NCBI RefSeq assembly: GCF_003123685.1
Contig: NZ_QCYJ01000172.1
Location: forward strand, 124,001 to 188,000
DNA length: 64,000 bases
Reading direction: 5' to 3'
DNA from: Nocardia aurea
GTDB lineage: Bacteria > Actinomycetota > Actinomycetes > Mycobacteriales > Mycobacteriaceae
In this document: one piece after another, positions 26,408 through 35,361 of the stretch
Position numbering within the stretch: position 1 is the stretch's first letter
Layout: each line of letters begins with the position of its first letter
The notes under the pieces: model-generated
Databases searched by the model: none
What the model saw: the letters and a program-made list of their open reading frames with translations, nothing else
Told to the model about the DNA's origin: nothing
Position numbers and translations under genes: made by a program

Positions 26408-26764
26408 CGCGACCTCGGATTCGTCATAGCACTACCTCGTCTCGACTTCACGCACGACGGTTACTCGCACGAGTGGACTACCGAGTGTATTCCAGTAGCT
26501 CATTCTGGTGAGCATTCTGGAGAACTTTCTATAACGGGTAACGGCAGGTTGATCACGCCTGCCCGAGCGCACCGACCGAGGCGACCGGGGTACCGCTCGG
26601 CGCCGCCGCGCCGGGTGTCGACACCGCACGTCGGCGAGGTTTCTCGGTCAGGCGCGTGCCCGTCGGAGTCCGGTCGGCACCGTCCGCACCCCCGGGCGCG
26701 CACGCGGTACCGTCGAGGCGAGGGAGGGCGCGTCCGAATGCGCTCGGGGACCGGGGAATCGGAG
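26408..26764. other. Intergenic region with small inverted repeats
   Basis: No gene is supported. The half nearest the SDR gene has ACTCG-CA-CGAGT (26463-26474) and GCTCA-N6-TGAGC (about 26498-26513), plus a repeated CATTCTGG. These may be operator sites of the SDR promoter. The rest leads to the frameshifted membrane gene. Confidence 0.35.
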
Positions 26765-27279
26765 ATGAACGTGTCGTATCAGTACCCGCCGCCGCAGTCG
26801 ACGTATCGGTCACCGCAGGACCAGCCGCCGCGCTGGTCACCGCCCCCGCGAGCGCGCGGCGCCGGTGTCCTCGGCACGGCGCTCACGATGATCGTCGCCC
26901 TGCTGATCACTCCCGTCGGCATCGGACTGTTCGCCAACGGGAGTCGCTCCACCGACCGCTGGGAGACGTTCTCCGACAGCGGGGACCGTCTCGGCCCGAA
27001 TGTCCAGATCGTCGGTGGCGCGATCCTGCTGCTCCTGGTCGCCGCGCCGGCGGCCTACGCGCCGACCGGCACGGTGGTGGCGGGCTGGGTCTGGGACTGA
27101 TCCCGGGGGCTGTCGCGCTGCTGTTTCCCGGGAACGCCCTGCGCGCGATCCGGGACATACCCGCGCTGCCGATCGAGACCCGGCTCGCGCTGAGTGTCTG
27201 GGCGACCGACGGCGGACTTCTCCTCATCGGTGCTCTGCTCCTCGGAGCGGGCCTGGCATCGGCCCTACGACGCCGCTGA
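26765..27279 (+). pseudogene. Membrane protein gene broken by a one-base frameshift
   Basis: Reading from the ATG at 26765, a Pro/Tyr-rich N-terminus (YQYPPPQSTY) is followed by two hydrophobic helices and then a premature stop at 27098-27100 (GWVWD-stop). The frame displaced by one base continues without interruption to 27279 with two more hydrophobic segments (GLIPGAVALLFPG and GGLLLIGALLLGAGLASAL). Adding one G to the run at 27093-27095 would restore WVWGLIPGAVALLFPG and a four-helix protein of about 171 residues. The break is a true mutation, a sequencing error in a G-run, or less likely programmed frameshifting. The function is unknown. Confidence 0.7.
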
Positions 27280-27304
27280 GCCGACCGGTGGCACCGAGCG
27301 CTGT

Positions 27305-28474
27305 TCACGCTCGCGTGACGATCCTGCCGCGCACCTCCCCGAAGCCGATGCGCGAGTTACCCGGGCCGGGCGCGTCGGCCGAGATGACGATCTCGTCGCC
27401 GTCCTCGAGGAAGGTGCGGGTCTCGCCCCGCACGGTGATCGGCCGCGCACCGCCGCCGGTCGATTCGATGAACGAACCGCGTTGGTCCTCCCCCGCGCCG
27501 GAGATCGTTCCGGAGGCGAACAGGTCCCCGGTCCGCGCCGTCGCGCCGTTGACGGTGAGATGGGCCAGCATCTGCGCGGGAGTCCAGTACATCTGCCCGT
27601 AGGGCGGTCGGCTCACGCGCTCACCGTTCCAGCGCACCTCGAGATCGACGTCGAGCCCCCACGGTTGTGTCCCGCGCAGATACGGCAGCGGCAACGGGTC
27701 CTGGGGCGGGGGATGGATGCGGGCGTGGCTCAGCGCCGCGAGAGGGACGACCCAGGGTGAGATCGAGGTCGCGAAACTCTTGCCGAGGAAGGGCCCGAGC
27801 GGAACGTACTCCCACACCTGGATGTCGCGGGCGGACCAGTCGTTGACGATCACCGCCCCGAACACGTGCTCGGCGAAATCATCGACGCGGATCGGTCCGG
27901 TGGACGGCACGCCGACGACGAATCCGAGTTCCGCCTCGATGTCCAAGCGGGTGCTCGGCCCGAATTCGGGGTTGTCGGCACCGGGGGCTCTCCGCTGTCC
28001 CGAGGGGCGCACGATATCGGTCCCCGACACGACGACGGTGCCCGCTCGACCGTGGTATCCCACCGGGAGATGCTTCCAATTCGGCAGCAGCGGTTCGGCA
28101 TTCGGCCGGAACAGACGACCGAGAGCGACGGCGTGGTGTTCGGAGGCGTAGAAGTCCACGTAGTCGGCCACCTCGAACGGCAGGTGCATCCGCACCCCGG
28201 TCACGGCGTGCAGGACACCGTCGGGCACCTCGCCCGCGCGGACGACCTCCTGTAGCCGCTCACGTACGGCCGCCCAGTGCGACGGGCCGCGCGACATGAA
28301 CGCGTTCAGCGAACCCGTCGCGAAGACCGGGTCGCCGAACACCGCCCGGAGATCGAGGACGTGGTCACCGATCCGCACACCCGCGCGCGGCGTCAGTTCC
28401 GGGGTGGAGAAGATACCGAACGGGAGGTTGTCCGGCCCGAACCCGGAATCGTCGGGAATCAGCACGCCGGTCAC
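27305..28474 (-). CDS. fahA: Fumarylacetoacetase
   Basis: A 389-residue fumarylacetoacetate hydrolase: N-terminal FGPDNLPFGIFS, then YVDFYASEHHA, NWKHLPVGYHGRAGTVV, the metal-binding EAELGFVVG and NDWSARDIQVWEYVPLGPFLGKSF, and C-terminal GTISG. It cleaves fumarylacetoacetate to fumarate and acetoacetate, the last step of tyrosine degradation. The length is close to family norm. The GTG at 28474 opens directly on the conserved N-terminus. It follows the homogentisate dioxygenase gene by 61 bp on the same strand, so the two form an operon. No maleylacetoacetate isomerase gene lies nearby. Confidence 0.95.
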   Translation of the reverse strand: MTGVLIPDDSGFGPDNLPFGIFSTPELTPRAGVRIGDHVLDLRAVFGDPVFATGSLNAFMSRGPSHWAAVRERLQEVVRAGEVPDGVLHAVTGVRMHLPFEVADYVDFYASEHHAVALGRLFRPNAEPLLPNWKHLPVGYHGRAGTVVVSGTDIVRPSGQRRAPGADNPEFGPSTRLDIEAELGFVVGVPSTGPIRVDDFAEHVFGAVIVNDWSARDIQVWEYVPLGPFLGKSFATSISPWVVPLAALSHARIHPPPQDPLPLPYLRGTQPWGLDVDLEVRWNGERVSRPPYGQMYWTPAQMLAHLTVNGATARTGDLFASGTISGAGEDQRGSFIESTGGGARPITVRGETRTFLEDGDEIVISADAPGPGNSRIGFGEVRGRIVTRA

Positions 28475-28535
28475 GCCGACAGCCTCGCGGCCGACGGGAA
28501 CCGGTCCGTCACCGCGCGCACCGCGCACCGCCGCG

Positions 28536-29762
28536 TCACGCCGGACCCACTGCCCCGGGGGCGTCACCGGGACCGCGACCGGCCCACGTCCACGCGTAGT
28601 CCGGATCCTCGCAGGCCAGAGCGCCTTCCCCGAGTTCGAGCGGCCGGAACGTGTCCACCATGACGGCCAGTTCGTCGAAGAACTCGGCCCCGATGCTGCG
28701 CTCGTACGCACCGGGCTGCGGCCCGTGGGCGTGACCGCCCGGATGCAGCGAGACCGAACCCGCCCCGATCCCCGATCCCTTGCGCGCCTCGTAGTCACCG
28801 CCGCAATAGAACATGACCTCGTCGGAGTCGACGTTGGAGTGGTAGTAGGGAACCGGGATCGCCAACGGGTGGTAGTCGACCTTCCTCGGCACGAAATTAC
28901 AGATGACGAAATTCGCGCCCTCGAACACCTGGTGTGCGGGCGGGGGCTGGTGCACCCGTCCGGTCAACGGTTCGAAATCGGCGATGTCGAACGTGTACGG
29001 GTAGAGACATCCGTCCCAGCCGACCACATCGAAAGGGTGTGTCGGATACATCATCCTGGTGCCAACGACACCGGAGGAACCCCGATGTTTCACCAGTACT
29101 TCGACGTCACCCGTGGCGGTGGCGAGCAGGGGTTCACCCGGACCGTGCAGATCCCGCTCGCAGTACGGGGCGGATTCGAGCAACTGACCGAAGCGCGACA
29201 GGTAACGCTTCGCCGGAACGATATGGCTGCCCGCCTCGATCGCGTACGCCCGCAACACTTCGCCACCGCGGGGAATCCAGCGGTGCGTCGTCGCACGGGG
29301 AATTACGACGTAGTCGCCCCGGCGCGCGTTCAACACACCGAAGACGGTTTCGACCGACGCCTCGCCCGATTCGAGGTAGACCACCTCGTCGCCGATCGCG
29401 TTGCGGTACAGCGGAGACGGCGCACCCGCCACCACGTAGGAGATACGGACATCGGCGTTACCGAGGATCAGCCGTCGCCCGGTGACGACGTCGGCACCGG
29501 CGATCACGTCGTCGTCGAACAGTGTGCGCAGGCGCAGGTGGCGCGGGCGTAGCGGATGATTCGGCACCGATGTCTGATCCGGCAGCTCCCATTCGGTGGC
29601 GTCGACGATCGCCGAGGGAATGTGACGGTGATAGAGCAGCGACGAATCCGAGGAGAAACCCTCTTCCCCCATCAACTCCTCGTAGTACAACGCGCCGTCC
29701 GGGCTCCGGTGCTGCGTGTGACGCTTCGGGGGGACCGAGCCCACCGATCGGTAATACGGCAC
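28536..29762 (-). CDS. hmgA: Homogentisate 1,2-dioxygenase
   Basis: A 408-residue cupin-fold dioxygenase. Family segments are YRSVGSVPPKRHTQHR near the start, and later YYHSNVDSDEVMFYCGGDYEARKG and SLHPGGHAHGPQPGAYE, which carry the His/Glu iron ligands. It opens the ring of homogentisate to maleylacetoacetate in the cytosol. The GTG at 29762 follows AGGAG by about 6 nt. It is the first gene of an operon with fumarylacetoacetase. The 96-bp gap to the divergent HdeD gene should hold both promoters; no regulator gene is adjacent. Confidence 0.95.
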   Translation of the reverse strand: MPYYRSVGSVPPKRHTQHRSPDGALYYEELMGEEGFSSDSSLLYHRHIPSAIVDATEWELPDQTSVPNHPLRPRHLRLRTLFDDDVIAGADVVTGRRLILGNADVRISYVVAGAPSPLYRNAIGDEVVYLESGEASVETVFGVLNARRGDYVVIPRATTHRWIPRGGEVLRAYAIEAGSHIVPAKRYLSRFGQLLESAPYCERDLHGPGEPLLATATGDVEVLVKHRGSSGVVGTRMMYPTHPFDVVGWDGCLYPYTFDIADFEPLTGRVHQPPPAHQVFEGANFVICNFVPRKVDYHPLAIPVPYYHSNVDSDEVMFYCGGDYEARKGSGIGAGSVSLHPGGHAHGPQPGAYERSIGAEFFDELAVMVDTFRPLELGEGALACEDPDYAWTWAGRGPGDAPGAVGPA

Positions 29763-29858
29763 GTGGCACTCCTCGGATGTCGATACGGATGGACGCCGAT
29801 CATCAGAAGTTATCGGTTCGAGCTGTGTCGGATCGCGGAAAGCGGGCATTGCTGCCCC

Positions 29859-30521
29859 ATGGTGACACTGCGCTCCCGACTTCCCGCGACGACGGGTCGG
29901 CTGTTCTCGCGTTCCCATGACGGTCCCGCGTCCGGCGCGTCACGCGTCCGGGCGAGCACACCTCGGGTACACCGGGGCCACGAGGCCGTTCTCGTCCTCG
30001 GGATCGGCTCGGCCGCACTCGGACTATTGGTCGCGATCTGGCCCGACAAGACGGTCCACTCGTTGGAAATGCTGCTCGGCGCGGGCATCGCCCTCAGCGC
30101 CGGAGTACAGATCTACCTCGCGATCGCCGCCCGATTCGCGACACCGCTGCGCGCCGTGCTGGCGCTGTGCGGAATGCTGACCGCGGCGCTGGCGCTGTTC
30201 AACGTGGTGGGCGGCAACTCGATTCCGCTGCTGTCGATCTGGCTCGGCGCGAGCTGGGCGATCAGCGGTGTCGGTCAGGCCACGGTCTCGGTCTGGGACG
30301 ACCGGCTGGCCGAACCCGTGCGCCACGAACTGACCGGCGTCGCGACCATGCTGGTCGGCATTCTCGTCCTGCTGTTTCCCCCGCAATCGCCGACCGCGCT
30401 GGGATTCCTCGCCGCGGCGGGACTGGTCCTGCTCGGCGCGGCGAATCTGGCCCTGGCCGGAGTGGGCAGCAGCGCCGTCCATATGGCGTGGACACAGCGA
30501 ATTCCCGTATCGCATACGTGA
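29859..30521 (+). CDS. HdeD/DUF308-family membrane protein
   Basis: A 220-residue protein with about 40 basic N-terminal residues and six hydrophobic helices arranged as three related pairs (LVLGIGSAALGLLVAIWPDKTV, the typical HdeD opening, then LLGAGIALSAGVQIY). HdeD-type proteins are linked to acid resistance in enterobacteria; the role in actinobacteria is unknown. It diverges from hmgA. The ATG at 29859 is likely, though a later start nearer the first helix is possible. Confidence 0.82.
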   Translation: MVTLRSRLPATTGRLFSRSHDGPASGASRVRASTPRVHRGHEAVLVLGIGSAALGLLVAIWPDKTVHSLEMLLGAGIALSAGVQIYLAIAARFATPLRAVLALCGMLTAALALFNVVGGNSIPLLSIWLGASWAISGVGQATVSVWDDRLAEPVRHELTGVATMLVGILVLLFPPQSPTALGFLAAAGLVLLGAANLALAGVGSSAVHMAWTQRIPVSHT

Positions 30522-30532
30522 ACCCGGGACGG

Positions 30533-30841
30533 TCAGTACAGATCGAACTCGGGGCGTAGATCAGGATCGGCGGAAGCGCGCCGTTCGCCGAACGCGGCGC
30601 GTAACCGTTCCTGTTCGCGGCTGAGCAGCGTCCAGTCGTAGCTACAGTCGGGATGTTCGGCGACATCGATCAGTGGGCCGTCGGGATAGTCGAGATCCTC
30701 GTGCACGGCGATCACCCGGGCCAGACCACCGCGCATATCGTCCTCGCCGTGGCCGAGGAACAGCTGGTTGTCGACATAGATATCCGAACCCACCACGGGC
30801 CGATCGGTGACCGTGATTCGTTCGGAACCGTCGGCTCCCAT
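30533..30841 (-). CDS. Small acidic protein of unknown function
   Basis: A 102-residue protein with no signal peptide or membrane segment. It is rich in Asp/Glu; recognisable stretches are TDRPVVGSDIYVDNQLFLGHGEDD and DCSYDWTLLSREQERLRAAFGERR, suggesting a beta-rich start and a helical end. GAGGAGG lies 5 nt before the ATG at 30841, which fixes the start. It converges with the HdeD gene. I do not recognise the family. Confidence 0.65.
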   Translation of the reverse strand: MGADGSERITVTDRPVVGSDIYVDNQLFLGHGEDDMRGGLARVIAVHEDLDYPDGPLIDVAEHPDCSYDWTLLSREQERLRAAFGERRASADPDLRPEFDLY

Positions 30842-31161
30842 ACTCGCCTCCTCCACGGCGTCGAAACATACGACGCCCTCCGGAGCGTACTGGTCAGTTG
30901 GTTGGGCTATGCCCGTTTCCCACACCGAACCGGCCGAATCGAACCATCGCCCGCATTCGACCGTCGCGAGCAGCCGAAACCGAGGCCTCCTCCTGCCCTC
31001 CTTGCGATTTCGTTCGTCACCTTCGCCCGCTGCGCCACCACCGAATGGCCACCACATGCGTTGATAGCAATATCTTCATATCGGCATCGTACAACCCTTA
31101 CCCCGCTGACGCGCCCAGGAAATCACTCCGCAACGCCCGCGCTCTACGTTTGCCCACACCG
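30842..31161. other. Intergenic divergent promoter region
   Basis: No gene is supported in these 320 bp. The part around 31060-31090 is AT-richer and probably holds the promoter of the deaminase gene at 31162. Confidence 0.4.
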
Positions 31162-31800
31162 ATGACCGCACCCGACGAAGGGCACGCCGTGAACACCGAC
31201 GCTCTGCCGCGCTCCTACGGCGCGACCATGCCCGACTGGGTCTTCGACGAACTCGAGCACTCCCCCGCCGTTCTCGACTCCGACGACCAGCGCATGGCGC
31301 TGGTCCACCGGCTCGCGGCACGCAACCCGCGCGAAGGGTCCGGCGGACCGTTCGCGGCACTCGTCATCGACAGCGCCACCGGCGCGATCGTCGCGGCGGG
31401 GGTGAACCTGGTACTGGCCAGCGGGCTTTCGTCCGCCCACGCCGAGGTGGTCGCGCTGTCGCTCGCGCAGACGCGGGTCGGCGACTGGGACCTCGGCGCG
31501 GTGGACGCGCCCGATCGCGAACTCGTCGTCAATTGGCGGCCGTGCGCCCAGTGCTACGGCGCGGTGCTGTGGTCGGGGGTGAAACGTCTGGTCATCGCGG
31601 GCGAAGGACCGGAACTGGAGCAGCTGACCGGATTCGACGAAGGACCGATGCGCGAGGACTGGGCCGAACAATTCCGCGGCCGTGGCATCCGGGTCGATAT
31701 CGGCGTCCAGCGCGACCGCGCGCTCGAGGTTTTCGCCGACTACGGACGCATGGCGGCCGACCGGGAATTCACCGTCTACAACGCGCGCGGCGCCGCCTGA
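31162..31800 (+). CDS. Cytidine/deoxycytidylate deaminase-fold enzyme, guanine-deaminase-like
   Basis: A 212-residue protein of the CDA superfamily with the zinc signature split as SSAHAEVVAL (His plus catalytic Glu) and WRPCAQCYGAVLWSG (two Cys ligands). GGPFAALVIDSATGAIVAAGVN matches nucleoside or guanine deaminases that act on free bases. The ATG at 31162 gives a slightly long N-terminus; a GTG at 31189 preceded by GAAGG is an equally good start. It stands alone. It is too long and divergent for the tRNA adenosine deaminase TadA. Confidence 0.85.
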   Translation: MTAPDEGHAVNTDALPRSYGATMPDWVFDELEHSPAVLDSDDQRMALVHRLAARNPREGSGGPFAALVIDSATGAIVAAGVNLVLASGLSSAHAEVVALSLAQTRVGDWDLGAVDAPDRELVVNWRPCAQCYGAVLWSGVKRLVIAGEGPELEQLTGFDEGPMREDWAEQFRGRGIRVDIGVQRDRALEVFADYGRMAADREFTVYNARGAA

Positions 31801-31984
31801 GCGACGCTGCGCCACCCTCCGGTAACCCGCGCCGCAATCGTTCCGCCTACCGGTGCCGCGCACGCGATCACGCCCGCGCACCTGCGGGTTCGCCGCCTCG
31901 GCCACCGCGCGACAACGTGCCCACGCCTCGGCCACCGTTGCGCTCGAGCCGAATGTAAACGTCGCGCAAACCCCCGAGCGCTCC

Positions 31985-31990
31985 TAGCCT
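31985..31990 (+). promoter_or_regulatory. -10 box of a leaderless promoter before metY leader
   Basis: TAGCCT fits the actinobacterial TANNNT -10 box and ends 8 nt before the ATG at 31999, placing transcription start at or next to that ATG. Confidence 0.55.
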
Positions 31991-31998
31991 TTCGGGGC

Positions 31999-32106
31999 AT
32001 GACCACGGATCCGCGCGACCCGCCGATCGAGATCGTCGACGCCACGGCGACCGCCGCGCGCGTGATGTTCCGAACCTCACCCCCATCGTCTGGAGCCCTC
32101 GCATGA
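31999..32106 (+). CDS. Leaderless 35-residue upstream ORF coupled to metY
   Basis: A short frame from ATG 31999 starts MTTDPRDPPIEIVDATATA and ends GALA; its TGA overlaps the metY ATG as ATGA. It has a correctly placed -10 box and no Shine-Dalgarno, so it should be translated from the very 5' end of the mRNA. metY lacks a clear Shine-Dalgarno of its own and would be reached by termination-reinitiation. No Cys run or SAM riboswitch is visible, so any attenuating signal is unclear. It may simply be a delivery cistron. Confidence 0.55.
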   Translation: MTTDPRDPPIEIVDATATAARVMFRTSPPSSGALA

Positions 32107-33413
32107 CCGACCCGTCGACGGCCGCGGATCCCACCGCGAGCTGGAGTTTCGAGACCAAGCAGATCCACGTCGGACAACTTCCCGACGGCACCACCTCCGC
32201 ACGCGCGCTGCCGATCTACCAGACCACCTCCTACACCTTCCGCGACACCGACCACGCGGCGGCGCTGTTCGGGTTGGCCGAACCGGGCAATATCTACACC
32301 CGGATCATGAATCCCACCCAGGACGCGGTCGAGCAGCGCATCGCCGCGCTGGAGGGCGGCGTGGCCGCGCTGCTGCTGTCTTCGGGACAGGCCGCCGAAA
32401 CCTTCGCGATCCTGAATATCGCCGGGGCGGGCGACCATATCGTGTCGAGCCCGCGCCTGTACGGCGGCACCTACAACCTGTTCAGGTACACGCTGCCGAA
32501 ACTCGGTATCGAGGTGTCCTTCGTCGACGATCCCGACGATCTGGAGCAGTGGCGTTCGGCGATCCGCCCGAATACCAAGGCGGTCTACGGCGAGACGATC
32601 TCCAACCCGCAGAACCACATCCTCGACATCCCCGGTATCGCCGAAGTCGCCCACGCCGCGGGAGTTCCACTGATCGTGGACAACACGGTGGCCACTCCGT
32701 ACCTGATCCAGCCGCTCGCGCACGGCGCGGATATCGTCGTGCATTCGGCGACCAAGTATCTCGGCGGGCACGGCACCGCGATCGCGGGCGTCATCGTCGA
32801 CGGCGGCGGTTTCGACTGGCGCGGTGGACGTTTCCCCGGTTTCACCGAACCCGACCCCAGCTACCACGGCGTCGTCTACGCCGATCTCGGCGCTCCGGCG
32901 TACGCGCTCAAGGCCAGGGTCCAGTTGCTGCGCGACCTCGGTTCGGCGGTGTCGCCGTTCAACGCCTTCCTCATCAGCCAGGGCCTGGAAACGCTGAGCC
33001 TGCGCATCGAACGGCATGTGAGCAACGCGAAGGCCGTCGCGGAATTCCTCACCGAACAGCAGGGCGTCACCTCGGTCGCCTACGCCGGGCTGCCGTCCTC
33101 GCCGTGGTACGAGCGCGCGCGGGCGCTGGCCCCGAAGGGCGCGGGCGCGATCATCGGATTCGAACTCGCGGGCGGGGTCGACGCGGGCAAGCGTTTCGTC
33201 GAAGCGCTCACCCTGCACAGTCACGTAGCCAATATCGGTGACGTCCGGTCGCTGGTCATCCATCCGGCCTCGACCACGCATTCCCAGCTGACCCCCGAGG
33301 AGCAGCTCGCCGCCGGCGTCACGCCGGGGCTGGTCCGCCTCGCGGTCGGCGTCGAGGGAATCGACGACATCCTCGCCGATCTGCGCACCGGATTGGCCGC
33401 CGCGAACGCGTGA
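32103..33413 (+). CDS. metY: O-acetylhomoserine aminocarboxypropyltransferase (sulfhydrylase)
   Basis: A 436-residue PLP enzyme of the Cys/Met metabolism family. YGGTYNLFRYTLPKLGIEV, VDNTVATPYLIQPLAHGADIVVHSATKYLGGHG (the Lys in ATK binds PLP) and PFNAFLISQGLETLSLRIERH are typical of MetY, which makes homocysteine from O-acetylhomoserine and sulfide. The length matches MetY (about 430) rather than the shorter MetB/MetC enzymes. Translation is coupled to the leader ORF. No metX follows, as it often does in relatives; an SGNH hydrolase is next. A terminator hairpin follows. Confidence 0.95.
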   Translation: MTDPSTAADPTASWSFETKQIHVGQLPDGTTSARALPIYQTTSYTFRDTDHAAALFGLAEPGNIYTRIMNPTQDAVEQRIAALEGGVAALLLSSGQAAETFAILNIAGAGDHIVSSPRLYGGTYNLFRYTLPKLGIEVSFVDDPDDLEQWRSAIRPNTKAVYGETISNPQNHILDIPGIAEVAHAAGVPLIVDNTVATPYLIQPLAHGADIVVHSATKYLGGHGTAIAGVIVDGGGFDWRGGRFPGFTEPDPSYHGVVYADLGAPAYALKARVQLLRDLGSAVSPFNAFLISQGLETLSLRIERHVSNAKAVAEFLTEQQGVTSVAYAGLPSSPWYERARALAPKGAGAIIGFELAGGVDAGKRFVEALTLHSHVANIGDVRSLVIHPASTTHSQLTPEEQLAAGVTPGLVRLAVGVEGIDDILADLRTGLAAANA

Positions 33414-33422
33414 TCCGTCGTC

Positions 33423-33450
33423 GGGGCGGTGGGCCTCGGTCCACCGCCCC
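33423..33450 (+). terminator. Hairpin terminator after metY
   Basis: A perfect 10-bp stem (GGGGCGGTGG) with an 8-nt loop, directly after the stop codon. Confidence 0.7.
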
Positions 33451-33627
33451 GCACCGCGCTCCCGCGACTTCCCCACCGGACGTCCGCCCACCGATGGCCG
33501 CGACGCGCGGTGACACATACGATGTTCGTGCGTCGCGAGGAACGCGCGACGCCGGTCGATGAGCGCAGTCGGATCCCCGCACGCAGCACGCGCCGGGCCG
33601 AGGTAGCCGTCGACCCGCGAGGTGCAT

Positions 33628-34410
33628 ATGGACCCGTACTCCGGATCCTGGATGTCGTACTCCCGATATGTCGCCATCGGAGACAGCCAGACCGAAGGCG
33701 TCGGGGATCCCGACGGGATGGGCGGTTATCGCGGGTGGGCCGACAGGTTCGCCGAATTGCTCGACGCGGCGTATCCGGGAGCGCATTACGCGAATCTGGC
33801 GGTCCGGGGCAGACGGGTCGGGCAGATCCGCGACGAACAACTCGAGCAGGCGATCGCCCTCGATCCGGATCTCGTCACGGTCATGGCGGGTATGAACGAT
33901 CTGATCCGGCCGCGCTTCGACCGCAAATCGCTGCTCACCGATCTCGACATCATCTTCGGCGCGCTCATCGACACCGGCGCGACGGTTGTCGGCTTCACCT
34001 ATCCCGATATCGGCGGCATCGCCCCACTGGCGCGTCCGCTCTCACCGCGCATCTACGCGCTGAACGACGATCTGCGCACACTCGCCGAAGAACACGGTGT
34101 CGTACTCCTGGATTTCGAACTCGTCGAGGCGACCACGCATCCACTGGTCTGGTGCGACGATCGCCTCCACCTCGGCCCGCTCGGGCACGATCTCGTCGCC
34201 CGCGCCGTGGCCGACGCCCTGAGGCTTCCCGGCGCCAACGACACCTGGCGCGATCCGCTGCCGCCGGCTCCGCACGCGAGCGCGCTCACCGCGGAATCGG
34301 GGTGGGCGATCCGTCATCTGCTGCCGTGGATCGGCAGGCGGATGCGCGGAACCTCCTCCGGCACCGGCCTGTCCGCCAAACGACCCGACCTGTTACCCGT
34401 GGTGCTCTGA
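33628..34410 (+). CDS. SGNH/GDSL-family esterase or lipase
   Basis: A 260-residue cytosolic SGNH hydrolase. YVAIGDSQTEGVGD holds the Ser nucleophile (block I), ANLAVRGRRVGQI block II with its Gly, MAGMNDLIRP block III with its Asn, and DDRLHLGPLGHDLVA block V with Asp and His. No signal peptide is visible. Such enzymes deacylate small esters or glycolipids; the substrate is unknown. The ATG at 33628 follows GAGGTG; a later ATG at 33652 also fits. The C-terminal tail is basic. Confidence 0.88.
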   Translation: MDPYSGSWMSYSRYVAIGDSQTEGVGDPDGMGGYRGWADRFAELLDAAYPGAHYANLAVRGRRVGQIRDEQLEQAIALDPDLVTVMAGMNDLIRPRFDRKSLLTDLDIIFGALIDTGATVVGFTYPDIGGIAPLARPLSPRIYALNDDLRTLAEEHGVVLLDFELVEATTHPLVWCDDRLHLGPLGHDLVARAVADALRLPGANDTWRDPLPPAPHASALTAESGWAIRHLLPWIGRRMRGTSSGTGLSAKRPDLLPVVL

Positions 34411-34427
34411 CCGCGACCGACGGCCGA

Positions 34428-34604
34428 TCAGGAGGCGGTCCCGGCCGCCGCGATCGCCAGGTACTCGGTACACGCGCTGCGCGAGGCCGGCCCGAAGACG
34501 ACCTGTGCCCCGCCCGGCGACTCGGCGAAACACGGCCACAGCGCGTACCGCTGCGCCGCGTCGAGCAGGACGAAGAAGTCCTCGATTTCCTCGAAAGGCC
34601 CCAT
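34428..34604 (-). CDS. Divergent MbtH-like protein, orphan
   Basis: A 58-residue protein starting MGPFEEIEDFFVLLDAAQRY, continuing ALWPCFAESPGGAQVVFGPA and SRSACTEYLAIAA. The MbtH order (PF near the start, FxVLxNxExQxSLWP, P.GW..V.G...R..CLxYI) is recognisable: LWP and ...AC.EYL are kept. The first hallmark Trp (normally PxGW) is replaced by Ala, and the C-terminal WTDxRP tail is missing. MbtH proteins bind NRPS adenylation domains, and none is encoded in the window. GAGG lies 6 nt before the ATG. It may be a decayed or repurposed family member. Confidence 0.7.
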   Translation of the reverse strand: MGPFEEIEDFFVLLDAAQRYALWPCFAESPGGAQVVFGPASRSACTEYLAIAAAGTAS

Positions 34605-34812
34605 AGCTCACCTCACCGTCGCACGGCGGCTCGTCCGGTCGACTTCGGAAAACCCGAGGTACCGGTTGTGCCGAACTTCCGCCGGACTCCGAATTCCCTG
34701 ATGCTGAACGAGTGCTTAGCATGACTGGCAGGGTTGATTTATAGCACTCGCGAGGGAGGGAGGCAACCGGCTGCGCGCCACCGCCTCCCGGTGCGCGATA
34801 TCGGCGCCGGAA

Positions 34813-35172
34813 TCAGGTCCAGAGCACCGCGACGAGGACGTTCACGATCGCGAGTCCGCCCGCCGCATGGGTCATCCACGCGATGTCGTTGCCGCGTTTC
34901 GCGTCCGCGCGGCCCATCTCGGCGAAGGCCGCGACGAGGATCGCGATTACCAGCTTGACCGCGACTTTCGCGTTGTCGGGTTCCTTGCCGATCGAATCGA
35001 TCGCCGAGGCCATGCCGACCAGGATCAGTCCCGTGATGATCTGGGCGCGCGCACCCCACACCATCAGTTCCGAGACCTTCGGCTGCCCGGCGACGTATCC
35101 GCCGACCACCGCCGCCATACCGAGCAGATGTGTCACGACCACGACGTTGTAGACGACTTCCGGCGCACTCAC
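34813..35172 (-). CDS. Small four-helix membrane protein
   Basis: A 119-residue integral membrane protein with four hydrophobic helices: NVVVVTHLLGMAAVVGGYVAG, AQIITGLILVGMA, KVAVKLVIAILVAAFAEM and AAGGLAIVNVLVAVLW. His residues (THLLGM, THAAGG) resemble heme- or metal-binding positions of small membrane proteins, but no family is assigned. The GTG at 35172 is the first start that gives a short, uncharged N-terminus. It is monocistronic. Confidence 0.75.
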   Translation of the reverse strand: MSAPEVVYNVVVVTHLLGMAAVVGGYVAGQPKVSELMVWGARAQIITGLILVGMASAIDSIGKEPDNAKVAVKLVIAILVAAFAEMGRADAKRGNDIAWMTHAAGGLAIVNVLVAVLWT

Positions 35173-35361
35173 GTTGCGAACTCCCAAGCGTTGGACGGGG
35201 ACCGATGACGTCCGTTCTACCGTGTCGGTTCCCGGAGGCCGCGCGCGGGACCGACCCCGGCACCACGAGTCACCCGGCCCGCGAACCGGTTCCACCGGGC
35301 GACCCGAAAACGCGAGCGTGGCGCGGTGGCGGCCGGACCGGATTCGCCTATTCTGTCCGGC

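Noticed and set aside
31801..31998. SAM riboswitch upstream of metY
   Set aside because: None of the conserved core elements of SAM-I or SAM-IV leaders could be found; the leaderless ORF explains the region better.
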